Under the pieces are notes generated by a model, which did not search any database, was not told where the DNA came from, and saw nothing but the letters and a program-made list of their open reading frames with translations. From an uncultured Porphyromonadaceae bacterium (GTDB lineage: Bacteria > Bacteroidota > Bacteroidia > Bacteroidales > Muribaculaceae), in assembly GCA_900541555.1 (NCBI GenBank), contig UQKE01000033.1, forward strand, positions 1-24,627: a DNA stretch of 24,627 bases, read 5' to 3'. Shown here one piece after another: positions 7,022 to 16,696 of this stretch; position 1 is the first letter of the stretch; every line of letters begins with the position of its first letter. Both the position numbers and the translations under genes were made by a program.

Positions 7022-9370
7022 TTAGATTAACATTTTTAGTTTCTTTTTGTCTCCGACGAGCCATACATTGTCGCCTATTTCGATAACGCTGCCGGCGGTC
7101 GGTTTTTCAAATGTATTGTCTTTTTTTTCAATTGCCACGATCATGGCAGTGTAGTTTTCACGCAAACGAAGGTCGGCGATGCTTTTTCCCGCCATGGGCG
7201 AATGCTCGGAAACGGTGATGCTGGTGAAATCCATGTCGATTTCTTGTCCTTGCGGCGTTTTGCTTTCGGCGCTTTGTTCTACGACTGTGATTAGCTGCTG
7301 GATTTGTTCGTCGGTGCCGATGATGCCCAAGGTGTCGTCGGGGAATATCCTCATTTTTCCTGTCGGAATCGGGATATTTGTTTCGCCGCGCTGGATGCTC
7401 ACGATGTTTATGCCGAATTTTTTTCCGAATCCGGTATCGGCAATGCGTTCGCCGACAAACGGGCAGTTGCTTCCGATGTTGATGTATGCAAGGTGCATGT
7501 CGCTGACGAGATTGTTGTTTTTGCCGCTTCTGCGCAATTCGCGTTCATTGAGATTGTCGATAAAGACTGATTCAATGTGGCGCATGTGCTTTCTGACAGA
7601 TTTGGAGAAATAAATTGCGATGAACAGAAACAGAGCGATGCTTACGGTAAGGGCAAGCGTGTGGGAATAGGAAGTGATCAAGAAGAACAAAAGGAATCCG
7701 AAGGCAATCATGATACGCACCGACCTCATGGCGATAAACGGAGCGTTGGAGCGGACGCTGCTTTGGAGTTTCTCGCGTTCCCAACGTTTTGTGCCGGGGT
7801 AGCAGAGCGCCAGCAGGAATGGCGACATGATTATGAGCGTGACGGTAGTGGCAATGGTTTTTCCCCAAGTGTTGCCCATGCTGTCGGTGAGCAACGGGAA
7901 TAAGACTTGTTTGGAGATTAGAATGATGGCGGTGAGGAGCACCGAATAGAGCATGATGCGCCATAGGCTGCGGCCGAGCACTTTTTTCCAAAGCATGGCC
8001 ACTTCCGATTCGTTTCGCGAAATAGAAGAATTGTAGCGATTGAGCAGCTCCAACAAGCGTGTCGGGATATGTCGTTCAATCCATTTGCTGAAAGGATCGG
8101 AAAATTTGATGAAATAGGGAGTGAAGAATGTGGTGATCACCGACACGGAAACGATGATTGGATAGAGTTCGGCATCGAGCACGCCAAGCGAAGTGCCGAG
8201 CGTTGCAATGATGAATGAAAATTCACCGATTTGGGTGAGGGAGAAGCCGGATTCGATAGCAATGCGGAGCGATTGGCCCGTGAGCAACATTCCAAATGTG
8301 CCAAACACAATCATTCCGGCGATCACGACCAACGACAGTATCAGGATAGGCGACGTGTAGTCGGCAATGATGTGCGGGTCGACCATCATGCCTACCGAAA
8401 CGAAGAAAATGGCTCCAAAAAGGTCTTTGACAGGCGATACGACTTTTGAAATTCGTTCGGCAGCACTCGTCCCTGCCAGAATAGAGCCCATGACGAATGC
8501 TCCCAAGGCAGAAGAAAATCCTGAATATTCGGAGAATATCACCATCATGAAGCATAGCCCGATTGAAAAAACGAGCAATAACTCATCGGTGAGATACTTG
8601 CGTTGGCGAGATAAGAACGATGGGATGGCATACACACCGACCAGAAACCAAAAAATCAAGAAAAACAAGAGTTTGCAAATGCTCCAAAGCAATTCCGAGC
8701 CGGAAACGCTGTTGTTGACGGCTATCGACGACAATACCACTAACAAGACGACGGCAAACAGGTCTTCCACAATGAGCACGGCAAGCACTTGGGAGGTGAA
8801 TTTGCGATGGCGCATGTTCAAGTCGTCGAATGCTTTCATGATGATGGTGGTGGACGACATGGAGAGCATCCCGCCTAAAAACAAGCTGCTGACGGAAGTG
8901 AAACCCATGATGCGGCCGGCGCAAAAACCTGTGGCCATCATGCCTATGACGATGACCAAGGCCGTGGTGACGGCAGAGCCTCCGGTATTTGCCAATTTCT
9001 TGAAGCTGAAAGTCAATCCTAACGAGAAAAGAAGGAAAATGATTCCGAGTTCGGCCCAAAAGTCGATGTTGGTTTCGTCGACAACAGTAGGAAAATATCC
9101 GAAATGCGGCCCTACGAGGAATCCTGCCAATATGTAGCCGAGAACAACCGGTTGGCGCAACCGTTTGAACAGGACCGTGGTGACGGCTGCCACAACTAAT
9201 ATCAGCCCGAGATCGGAGATAAGTCCGGTGTCCGGCGATGACGAATTTTCGGAAGCCGCAGGCAAGATGTCTTTGGCGGAAACAGCGGTTGTGGCGACAG
9301 GGGTGTTTTGCACGGAGTTGCCGAGCAAAGCGAATTCTGCGAAATGGTTGTTGTCGTAGGGTGCTGTCAT
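7022..9370 (-). CDS. CPA2-family cation:proton antiporter (Kef-like) with two TrkA-C domains
   Basis: 782 residues. After a hydrophilic lead of about 48 residues come some 12-13 membrane helices (from [19 protein letters not shown]). The segment [20 protein letters not shown] and the [12 protein letters not shown] motif are typical of Kef/CPA2 exchangers. Extra helices lie near residues 465-600. The C-terminus has two RCK/TrkA-C-like beta units (about 625-700 and 708-782). There is no Rossmann TrkA-N domain, unlike E. coli KefB/KefC. It probably exchanges K+ or Na+ for H+ across the inner membrane; ion specificity cannot be read. The ATG overlaps the mgtC-like stop in ATGA (9367-9370), so translation is coupled, and guaA follows after 20 bp. 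No alternative Met precedes the first helix. Confidence 0.9.
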   Translation of the reverse strand: MTAPYDNNHFAEFALLGNSVQNTPVATTAVSAKDILPAASENSSSPDTGLISDLGLILVVAAVTTVLFKRLRQPVVLGYILAGFLVGPHFGYFPTVVDETNIDFWAELGIIFLLFSLGLTFSFKKLANTGGSAVTTALVIVIGMMATGFCAGRIMGFTSVSSLFLGGMLSMSSTTIIMKAFDDLNMRHRKFTSQVLAVLIVEDLFAVVLLVVLSSIAVNNSVSGSELLWSICKLLFFLIFWFLVGVYAIPSFLSRQRKYLTDELLLVFSIGLCFMMVIFSEYSGFSSALGAFVMGSILAGTSAAERISKVVSPVKDLFGAIFFVSVGMMVDPHIIADYTSPILILSLVVIAGMIVFGTFGMLLTGQSLRIAIESGFSLTQIGEFSFIIATLGTSLGVLDAELYPIIVSVSVITTFFTPYFIKFSDPFSKWIERHIPTRLLELLNRYNSSISRNESEVAMLWKKVLGRSLWRIMLYSVLLTAIILISKQVLFPLLTDSMGNTWGKTIATTVTLIIMSPFLLALCYPGTKRWEREKLQSSVRSNAPFIAMRSVRIMIAFGFLLFFLITSYSHTLALTVSIALFLFIAIYFSKSVRKHMRHIESVFIDNLNERELRRSGKNNNLVSDMHLAYINIGSNCPFVGERIADTGFGKKFGINIVSIQRGETNIPIPTGKMRIFPDDTLGIIGTDEQIQQLITVVEQSAESKTPQGQEIDMDFTSITVSEHSPMAGKSIADLRLRENYTAMIVAIEKKDNTFEKPTAGSVIEIGDNVWLVGDKKKLKMLI

Positions 9371-10107
9371 ATGCTAAAATCGCTGTCTAACGTTGCGGCC
9401 TTGACATTGGCTATTTTATTGAGTTCTTTGAAAAGAAGAAGCAAATCGGTGTCTGCCTTCATTTGCACGATGTAGCTCACGATGGTGGCCGACGACGCAA
9501 AGTCTTGTTTCATGAATGTGTCGACTATGCGGATTTTTTGGTTGGAAAAAATCGCCTCTATTTGCTTTGAGTCGAAATCAAGGCCATCACATTCCAATTT
9601 TATCATTTTGTTATTCCAACCGATGTTGACATGTTGTTCGTATCCGGCGAAATAAATGAATATCACCAACATGAGAATGGTGGAAACAATGCCGATCAAG
9701 TAGAGGCCTGCGCCCACGGCCATGCCAATCATGGCCATCATCCAAATGCCTGCGGCTGTGGTCAATCCTTTGATTGAGCCTTTCATGTGGATGATTGTGC
9801 CTGCGCCGAGGAAGCCGATGCCGGTGATCACTTGCGCCGCAATGCGTCCGGGGTCGCCATTTTTCAGCCCTAAATATTCTTGGGGAATATAGATGGACAA
9901 TATCATTGCCAGCGTGGCGCCGGCGGAAATAAGGGAAAAGGTGCAAACGCCGGCATTTTGCCCTTTGCTTTTTCGTTCGTATCCGATGACGCTTCCGAGC
10001 AACGCGCTTAAAGCGAGCTTAACGACGGAGTTAAGCCAATTGACGTCAGCAGAACCAATCATGCTGTCTGCATAGTCGAAGATTTCTGAAAACGGAGTTG
10101 CTGCCAT
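9367..10107 (-). CDS. MgtC/SapB-family inner membrane protein
   Basis: 246 residues. The family signature is present: GSVIGYERKSKGQNAGVCTF (38-57), then DPGRIAAQVITGIGFLGAGTII (85-106) and a GLTTAAGIWMMAMIGMAVGAG segment (114-134). About five membrane helices occupy residues 27-160. A soluble ACT-like C-terminal domain follows (165-246). MgtC proteins are linked to Mg2+ limitation, acid stress and control of the F1Fo ATPase, mostly shown in pathogens; the role in Bacteroidales is not established. The gene leads an operon with the Kef-like antiporter (4-bp ATGA overlap) and guaA, and is driven by the promoter at 10115-10148. The pairing with an antiporter suggests ion or pH homeostasis. Confidence 0.92.
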   Translation of the reverse strand: MAATPFSEIFDYADSMIGSADVNWLNSVVKLALSALLGSVIGYERKSKGQNAGVCTFSLISAGATLAMILSIYIPQEYLGLKNGDPGRIAAQVITGIGFLGAGTIIHMKGSIKGLTTAAGIWMMAMIGMAVGAGLYLIGIVSTILMLVIFIYFAGYEQHVNIGWNNKMIKLECDGLDFDSKQIEAIFSNQKIRIVDTFMKQDFASSATIVSYIVQMKADTDLLLLFKELNKIANVKAATLDSDFSI

Positions 10108-10114
10108 ATTTCTG

Positions 10115-10148
10115 CAAATTTACTAACTTTTTTGCAGTTGTGCGAAAA
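10115..10148 (-). promoter_or_regulatory. Promoter of the mgtC-like / antiporter / guaA operon
   Basis: On the minus strand, TAAATTTG (10122-10115) fits the -7 consensus. TTTTCG (10148-10143) is a weak -33 about 20 nt upstream. The start of transcription would be within a few bases of the ATG at 10107, so the mRNA would be almost leaderless. Confidence 0.5.
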
Positions 10149-10181
10149 GCGACGGCATCGAATGTCAAGACTTTGAATGAA

Positions 10182-11492
10182 CTATTGGCGGATATTGGCT
10201 TTTTCTTTATACAATTGGGCTATTAAATGGCAAGCTGTTTGCAGTGGCATGCTGCCGGTGTTGACCATTAAGTCGTAGTTGTGTGGCTCTCCCCATTTTT
10301 CGTTTGTGTAATGTTGGTAATGGGAGATGCGGGCGCGGTTGGTTTTAATGATTTCCGAACGGACACGGTCGGGGTCGGAATGGTAGATGTCTGTGCAGCG
10401 TCGGCATGCGTCGTCCAGATCGGTGTAGCAAAACACTTTGATAATTGACGATGCCGGATGGTCTTTTAATATGTAGTCGGCACATCGCCCGATAATGATG
10501 CACGTTTCCTTTGCGGCTATTTCCCGAATGATGCGGCTTTGGGCGACAAACAAAGCGTCGGTCGACGACAAACTTTTCTCAATCGGGGCTTCGTAATCCT
10601 GTAATATTATATGCAACAGATAATTGGTAGATACTTTTTGCTCGTTTTCCGCAATGTATTGTTGAGGTAGCCGGCTTTCCTTTGCCGCCAATTCGATTAG
10701 TTCTTTGTCGTAAAATTTAATTCCCAATTCCTTGGATAGCATTTGCCCGAGCAGGCGTCCGCCACTGCCGTATTCGCGCGAAATAGTTATGACAATAGGG
10801 TAGCTTCCGTTTTGGATGGTGTCGCGACGAGGCGTGGATGCGGTGAGCCATTTGTCGAGTATTCGCCAATATGGGTTTAGAAAATGAGTGATCGGGCCAA
10901 CTATCAAAGCGGCGATGACTGTGCCTTCGCGAACGCCTTCAATGGAAGAAAGGAAGCAAATGGAGAAAGTGCAGGAAATCAATACCAGTGTGGCATCAAA
11001 GCATACTTTGACAAATCCGAACTCCTTGCGTGTGAATTTAGCAATGACTTGTACCAAATATTCACCCGTGACCATTGCCACGTTTGCCTTGACTTCCAAA
11101 CTTATGCCTAATGCTAAAATGAAGCATCCGACAAGCAACGTCGTTATTTGGGCGAGGTAGTAAGTCGGGGTAAGCCACCAAAGGCAATTCATTGAAACAT
11201 CGATAAATGCGCCGAAACAAAGTGTGACGGGAATTTGCATCAAAAGCTCATATCGTTTTTCGAAAGCTGATTTCTTGCCCATCAGTAGTATTTCCAGCAA
11301 GATGAAAAGGAAATTCATGATGATGGTGTATTGTCCCATTGACAGGGGAGAAAAAAGGCTTAATACGTATGGGACGCTGGATATGGGCGAGGTGCCCAAT
11401 AGGGCTTTTGTGATGACTGCAATGCTAAATGCATTGATTAAGACGGAGCATAAGAATAAAGAATACCTTCGATAAAGTTCTGTTTTTGTCAT
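10182..11492 (-). CDS. Fusion: YitT/YczE-like (DUF6198) membrane domain plus cytidylate-kinase-like domain
   Basis: 436 residues with two unlike halves. Residues about 8-205 hold five or six membrane helices, with LGTSPISSVPYVLS (32-45) typical of the YczE/YitT/DUF6198 membrane family. Residues about 232-430 form a P-loop kinase of the cytidylate-kinase-like (Cmk2) family: VITISREYGSGGRLLG (234-249) is the nucleotide-binding start, followed by KFYDKELIELAAKES, IIIGRCADYIL and a lid-like arginine stretch (DRVRSEIIKTNRARISHYQHY). The linker (residues 212-230) is short and polar, which argues for one real protein; no frameshift is needed. Substrate and role are unknown. It is a single gene, divergent from the 12007 gene, with a promoter near 11593-11600. 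Confidence 0.85.
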   Translation of the reverse strand: MTKTELYRRYSLFLCSVLINAFSIAVITKALLGTSPISSVPYVLSLFSPLSMGQYTIIMNFLFILLEILLMGKKSAFEKRYELLMQIPVTLCFGAFIDVSMNCLWWLTPTYYLAQITTLLVGCFILALGISLEVKANVAMVTGEYLVQVIAKFTRKEFGFVKVCFDATLVLISCTFSICFLSSIEGVREGTVIAALIVGPITHFLNPYWRILDKWLTASTPRRDTIQNGSYPIVITISREYGSGGRLLGQMLSKELGIKFYDKELIELAAKESRLPQQYIAENEQKVSTNYLLHIILQDYEAPIEKSLSSTDALFVAQSRIIREIAAKETCIIIGRCADYILKDHPASSIIKVFCYTDLDDACRRCTDIYHSDPDRVRSEIIKTNRARISHYQHYTNEKWGEPHNYDLMVNTGSMPLQTACHLIAQLYKEKANIRQ

Positions 11493-11501
11493 TTCAATAA
11501 A

Positions 11502-11579
11502 CTAACTTACAAGCAAGGCAAATGCAAATCGAGAGCAGAAAGGAGTCGAATTTATTCGAGCAATTGGGCCGCGATACAT
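11502..11579 (-). CDS. Possible 25-codon leader peptide upstream of the membrane-kinase fusion
   Basis: An ORF (MYRGPIARINSTPFCSRFAF, then ALLVS and TAG) starts about 7 nt after the predicted transcription start set by the TACCTTTG box at 11593-11600. It ends 9 nt before the ATG of the fusion gene, a layout that suits translational coupling or attenuation. The same frame stays open further upstream, so openness alone proves little. No regulatory motif is recognised. Confidence 0.25.
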   Translation of the reverse strand: MYRGPIARINSTPFCSRFAFALLVS

Positions 11580-11592
11580 GGTCTTGCACTTG

Positions 11593-11600
11593 CAAAGGTA
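11593..11600 (-). promoter_or_regulatory. -7 box of the membrane-kinase fusion gene
   Basis: TACCTTTG on the minus strand at 11600-11593 gives a leader of about 95 nt before the ATG at 11492. No convincing TTTG lies 19-21 nt upstream. A weaker alternative nearer the gene is TTTG, 20 nt, TAGTTTAT within 11497-11528. Confidence 0.5.
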
Positions 11601-11739
11601 GTCAAAAATCTTTCTATTTTTAGCGAGCGTGACTTTAAAGGAGGTAGCGTTTTTTTGCAATGTCGTTTCTGGCAGATGGTTGCGTTTTGTTTCATTTTTT
11701 ATGCTCATCTTTGTGTCTCTTTGTGTAAGGCAGGGATCA

Positions 11740-11960
11740 GATAAGCTGCGTTTCGGAAGAACAATTTCAAACAAGTTTGATTGTTCTTCGCTCGGCTTGT
11801 GGTATCTTTAAATAAGATAAGCTGCGTTTCGGCAATACAAATTGAGCAAGCTCTTTGTATTGCTCTCAACTTGCGGTATCTTTAAATAAGATAAGCTGCG
11901 CCTCGGAAGAACAATTTCAAACAAGTTTGATTGTTCTTCGCTCGGCTTGCATTATCTTTG
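11740..11960. repeat. Three tandem palindromic repeat cassettes (about 75 bp period)
   Basis: Cassettes start with GATAAGCTGCG at 11740, 11816 and 11890 and end in TATCTTT at 11809, 11883 and 11959. Copies 1 and 3 are identical over 11753-11799 and 11903-11949 (47 nt) and form a hairpin by pairing GAAGAACAA with TTGTTCTTC. Copy 2 keeps the same ends and the same 26-nt joint (11801-11826 equals 11875-11900) but its stem is GCAATACAAA against TTTGTATTGC. The intervening 11493-11739 stretch holds the leader and promoter of the divergent gene and nothing else recognised. This looks like a dispersed Bacteroidales intergenic hairpin element; copy number in the genome cannot be seen here. Confidence 0.85.
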
Positions 11961-11987
11961 CCGTCGGAATTAAAAAGCGTATCTTTG
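11957..11987 (+). promoter_or_regulatory. Promoter of the coiled-coil protein gene
   Basis: TTTG (11957-11960), a 19-nt spacer and TATCTTTG (11980-11987). The -33 box is itself the last four bases of repeat cassette 3, so the repeat contributes part of the promoter. The transcription start would be about 12 nt before the ATG at 12007. Confidence 0.72.
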
Positions 11988-12006
11988 CAGGGTTAAGATT
12001 GATTTT

Positions 12007-12939
12007 ATGGATTTTGATAAGAACGATAAGGAAGAAATGAAGAAGGCGGGACGTCTTGTCCGTGTGGGCGGAATCTTAGTGGTAATCGCATTGATAGGCC
12101 TTCTTGTTTTAGGTTTGGGCTCATGTGGAGGGTCGGACAAAGAGAAAATGCAACATCAGCTTGATTCGTTGAAACTTGCCAATGAGAAATTGCAATTGAC
12201 GGGTGAATACGAAAACTTGAACAAAGAATTTCAATTGTATGAGAATCAAGCCCAATACTTGCAAAACGATTCTTTGCTCGAGCAATATGCGCAAGCAAAG
12301 GACAAAGTGGAGAAACTGCTTGCCGAATTGAAGACGGAAAGGAGCACAAACCGCAAAAGAATACAAGAGCTGCAAAACGAGATTTCGACTTTGCGCGGCT
12401 TGTTGCGGCACTACGTGTCGGTTATTGATTCGCTTGGCAAGGAAAATAGTGCGCTTCGCAATATGAACGAAGAATTGCAGAGCCGAAACCAGCAATTGTC
12501 GACGACTGTGTCGGACTACACTGAAAAAAACCAGCTGTTGAGCGAGCGCATGGAACTGGCTGAAAAATTGAATTTGACCGGCTTGCACTTCCAAGCGCTT
12601 AACAAAAAGGGGAAAAACGAGAAGAAAATCGGCAAGGCAAAGCAGTTGCTGGTTTCTTTCACAATCCCGCAAAACAATTCCACGCCGGTGGGCGAGAAAA
12701 CTTTCTATGTACGCATTGTCAGTCCGGAAGGCACAGTGTTGGGCAGCGGACATACATTCCCGTTTGAAGGCGGAAATGTGGCATATACGGAAAAGAAAAC
12801 AATAGAGTACGACCAGCAAGAGGTGTCGTTGTCGGTGTACCACAATGTAAACACGGCGCTGTCGAAAGGCACTTATCTTGTGGAGGTGTTTGTCGACAAT
12901 TATCGATTGGCATCGAAAAATTTTGCGATGAACCGCTAA
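12007..12939 (+). CDS. Membrane-anchored coiled-coil protein, possible lipoprotein
   Basis: 310 residues. A charged N-terminus (MDFDKNDKEEMKKAGRLVRV) is followed by one hydrophobic segment (about 21-38) ending in LGLGSC, so C40 could be a lipobox cysteine. The n-region is long and partly acidic for a signal peptide, so a plain single-span anchor is also possible. Residues about 46-190 form a long coiled coil (EKLQLTGEYENLNKEF and QELQNEISTLRGLL show heptads). The C-terminal 205-310 is a predicted beta domain (LLVSFTIPQNNSTPVGEKTF, YLVEVFVDNYRLASKNF). It is probably anchored in the periplasm. Function is unknown. It is monocistronic, between the promoter at 11957-11987 and the terminator at 12978-13008. 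Confidence 0.78.
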   Translation: MDFDKNDKEEMKKAGRLVRVGGILVVIALIGLLVLGLGSCGGSDKEKMQHQLDSLKLANEKLQLTGEYENLNKEFQLYENQAQYLQNDSLLEQYAQAKDKVEKLLAELKTERSTNRKRIQELQNEISTLRGLLRHYVSVIDSLGKENSALRNMNEELQSRNQQLSTTVSDYTEKNQLLSERMELAEKLNLTGLHFQALNKKGKNEKKIGKAKQLLVSFTIPQNNSTPVGEKTFYVRIVSPEGTVLGSGHTFPFEGGNVAYTEKKTIEYDQQEVSLSVYHNVNTALSKGTYLVEVFVDNYRLASKNFAMNR

Positions 12940-12976
12940 ATTTCCCGATTGTACTTAATGAAATTGAAAAATATAA

Positions 12977-14533
<1,557 letters not shown>

Positions 14534-14568
14534 AATTGGAAATAATGTTAAGAAAACAATAAATTGAG

Positions 14569-14617
14569 ACAGAGATATAATTTTATTCATTGAATGACGT
14601 TATATCTCTGTGCTATT
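14569..14617 (+). terminator. Hairpin between guaB and the parvulin gene, probable terminator
   Basis: ACAGAGATATAA (14569-14580) and TTATATCTCTGT (14600-14611) are a perfect 12-bp stem with a 19-nt loop, followed by GCTATTTTT. The loop is long for a terminator. The stem ends only 24 bp before the next ATG at 14636, so it may also act on that message. Confidence 0.55.
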
Positions 14618-14635
14618 TTTAAGAATAAAATAACG

Positions 14636-16564
14636 ATGAAGAATACGAAATTGTTGGTGGGAATCCTTGCCGTTGCCGGCACGTTGTCGGTCTTTGCGGC
14701 ATCAAAGAAAGATTCTGTTTTGATGACGGTTGCCGGAAAGCCGGTCACTTTGTCGGAATTTGAATACATGTACCATAAAAACAACCAGCAGCAAGCAGCG
14801 CAACAGCCGTTGGACAAATATTTGAAAATGTTCACGACTTATAAGTTGAAAGTTGCCGACGCGGAAGCTGCCGGAATCGATACCACGGCTGCTTTCAAAC
14901 GCGAATTTGAGGGCTATCGCAGCGAGCTCGCCATGCCTTATCTGCACGATTCGGCAGCGGAAGAGGCTGCAATGCGCGAGATTTACGAGCGTTTGAAATA
15001 TAATGTGCGTGCAAGCCATATCATGTTGCCTCTCGGGCGCGACATCAAAGAAAACAATGCGCGAAAAGCGCGTCTCGACAGCATACGTGCTTGCGCGTTG
15101 AATGGCGAATCGTTCGATTCGTTGGCTGTGAAATTTTCGGCCGACCGTTCGGCTGTGAGAAATCATGGCGACATGGGTTTTGTGTCGGTCGGAGTATTCC
15201 CTTATGAATTTGAGGATGCTTGCTATTCCACTCCGGAAGGAGAAATCTCCGAGCCGTTCCGCACAAATTACGGATGGCATATCGTGAAGACGTTCGAGCG
15301 TCGTCCGGATGCAGGGGAGGTGCTTGTCGAGCATATTTTGAAACTTTATCCGCGAAATGCCACCGAAGAGCAGAAAGCGCAAGCAAAACATGCCATGGAC
15401 AGCATTTACGAACTTGTCAAAAACGATGCCGACTTCGAAGCGCTTGCCATCAAGGAGTCGCAAGACCCGGGCACGGCGCGCAATGGCGGAAAATTGCCTT
15501 GGTTTGGCCGCGGACGCATGGTGCCGGAATTCGAAAAAGTTTCTTATGAATTGCAGAACGGCGAAATTTCAGAGCCATTTGAAACTGCCTATGGCGTTCA
15601 CATCGTGAAAAAGCTTGATTCGCGACAAGTGGGAAGCTATGAGGAAGAAAAAAATCATGTCAAGGCGATTTTAAATGATTCTCCGAAGGCATCTGTGGCT
15701 TTGATGTCGGGCATCGACAAGTTGAAAAAACAATACCGGTTGATGCGGAATGTGGAATTGATGAACAAGCTGAAAGCAGAAGTCACGACGCCCGACAGCC
15801 TTAATGATGCTTTTGTCGACAAGTATAAAAATTCAAATGAAACGCTGTTTGAGTTGAATGGGAAAGCATATCCGTTGTCGTTGGCGATTAAAGAGAATTT
15901 GAAGCAGCGCGGGCGCATGGCCGACGAAGTGGCATACAGCACGTTGGAAGGACTTGCCACGCAAGCGGAAACCAATGCCGTCATCGAGCTTGAAAAACAG
16001 ATGTTGGAAGAAAACGATCCGGATTTCAAGAATTTGATGAATGAGTACAGAGACGGCATGTTGCTCTTTGAGATAAGCAATCGCAAGGTTTGGGACAAAG
16101 CAGCCACCGACACGGCGGGTTTGCGTGCTTATTTCGAAGCGAATAGGGCAAAATACAAATGGGATTCTCCAAAATATAAAGGCTATCTCATCCAAACGAC
16201 GGGCGATTCCGTGACGCGCCTTGTGAAAGAAAGAATATCGCAACTTGAACCGGATTCGATGGTCATGAAGCTTCGAAAAGAATTTTCGAAAGACATGAGG
16301 ATCACAAAAGTGCTTGTGGCAAAAGGCGAAAATCCCCGTGTCGATTCCGAGGTGTTTGGAGCAGAAAAAGTGAAACCGACCGACAAATATACCGACTATT
16401 TCGTGTATGGCGGAAAGTTGCTTGCGAAGCCCGAAGAAGTGTCCGACGTGCGCGGGCCGGTTGTTTCCGATTATCAAAACCAATTGGAAACGGAATGGGT
16501 GGAATGGTTGCGAAAAGAATATCCCGTAGAGGTGGATGAAAAAGTTTTAAAGTCAGTGAAATAA
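14636..16564 (+). CDS. Periplasmic peptidyl-prolyl isomerase with two parvulin domains (PpiC/SurA-like)
   Basis: 642 residues from MKNTKLLVGILAVAGTLSVF. An earlier in-frame ATG at 14594 is rejected because it lies in the hairpin and adds no signal-like sequence. Residues 1-22 are a signal peptide with cleavage near FAA-S. Residues 24-120 form the N-terminal chaperone-like region. Rotamase 1 is about 125-222 (RASHIMLPLG to GWHIVKTFERR) and rotamase 2 about 229-328 (VLVEHILKLYP to GVHIVKKLD), each with the GDMGFV or GGKLPWF and EISEPF segments typical of parvulins. A long alpha-rich C-terminal part (330-642) is characteristic of Bacteroidota homologues. It probably assists folding of outer membrane proteins, which suits the nearby Omp85-type barrel gene. 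A strong hairpin follows the stop. Confidence 0.9.
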   Translation: MKNTKLLVGILAVAGTLSVFAASKKDSVLMTVAGKPVTLSEFEYMYHKNNQQQAAQQPLDKYLKMFTTYKLKVADAEAAGIDTTAAFKREFEGYRSELAMPYLHDSAAEEAAMREIYERLKYNVRASHIMLPLGRDIKENNARKARLDSIRACALNGESFDSLAVKFSADRSAVRNHGDMGFVSVGVFPYEFEDACYSTPEGEISEPFRTNYGWHIVKTFERRPDAGEVLVEHILKLYPRNATEEQKAQAKHAMDSIYELVKNDADFEALAIKESQDPGTARNGGKLPWFGRGRMVPEFEKVSYELQNGEISEPFETAYGVHIVKKLDSRQVGSYEEEKNHVKAILNDSPKASVALMSGIDKLKKQYRLMRNVELMNKLKAEVTTPDSLNDAFVDKYKNSNETLFELNGKAYPLSLAIKENLKQRGRMADEVAYSTLEGLATQAETNAVIELEKQMLEENDPDFKNLMNEYRDGMLLFEISNRKVWDKAATDTAGLRAYFEANRAKYKWDSPKYKGYLIQTTGDSVTRLVKERISQLEPDSMVMKLRKEFSKDMRITKVLVAKGENPRVDSEVFGAEKVKPTDKYTDYFVYGGKLLAKPEEVSDVRGPVVSDYQNQLETEWVEWLRKEYPVEVDEKVLKSVK

Positions 16565-16583
16565 ACCAAGCGCATAAGTCATG

Positions 16584-16630
16584 ATATGCCCGGGACGGCG
16601 TATGAAAGCAGCCGTTTCGGGCATATTTGC
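16584..16630 (+). terminator. Strong hairpin terminator after the parvulin gene
   Basis: ATATGCCCGGGACGGC (16584-16599) pairs with GCCGTTTCGGGCATAT (16611-16626) with a central GG/TT mismatch and an 11-nt loop. The T tract is short (TTGC), so efficiency is uncertain. Confidence 0.6.
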
Positions 16631-16632
16631 AT

Positions 16633-16650
16633 ATAAATGCGGGCATTTAT
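16633..16650. promoter_or_regulatory. Perfect palindrome in the plsC promoter region, possible operator
   Basis: ATAAATGCGGGCATTTAT is an 8-bp perfect inverted repeat around GG. It lies 22 bp before the -7 box at 16672, where a -33 element would sit. A DNA-binding dimer site is possible; a snapback hairpin with only 2 loop bases is unlikely. Confidence 0.4.
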
Positions 16651-16671
16651 GGTTGATAACTGCTTTTTTTA

Positions 16672-16679
16672 TACATTTG
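16672..16679 (+). promoter_or_regulatory. -7 box of the plsC operon
   Basis: TACATTTG at 16672-16679, 18 bp before the ATG at 16697. No good TTTG is found at 19-21 nt upstream; the palindrome at 16633-16650 occupies that position. Confidence 0.55.
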
Positions 16680-16696
16680 CATATATTTAAACGGCA

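Noticed and set aside
11740..11960. Three repeats considered as a CRISPR array
   Set aside because: Units are 75 bp palindromes with conserved ends and no constant repeat with unique spacers; no cas genes are nearby.
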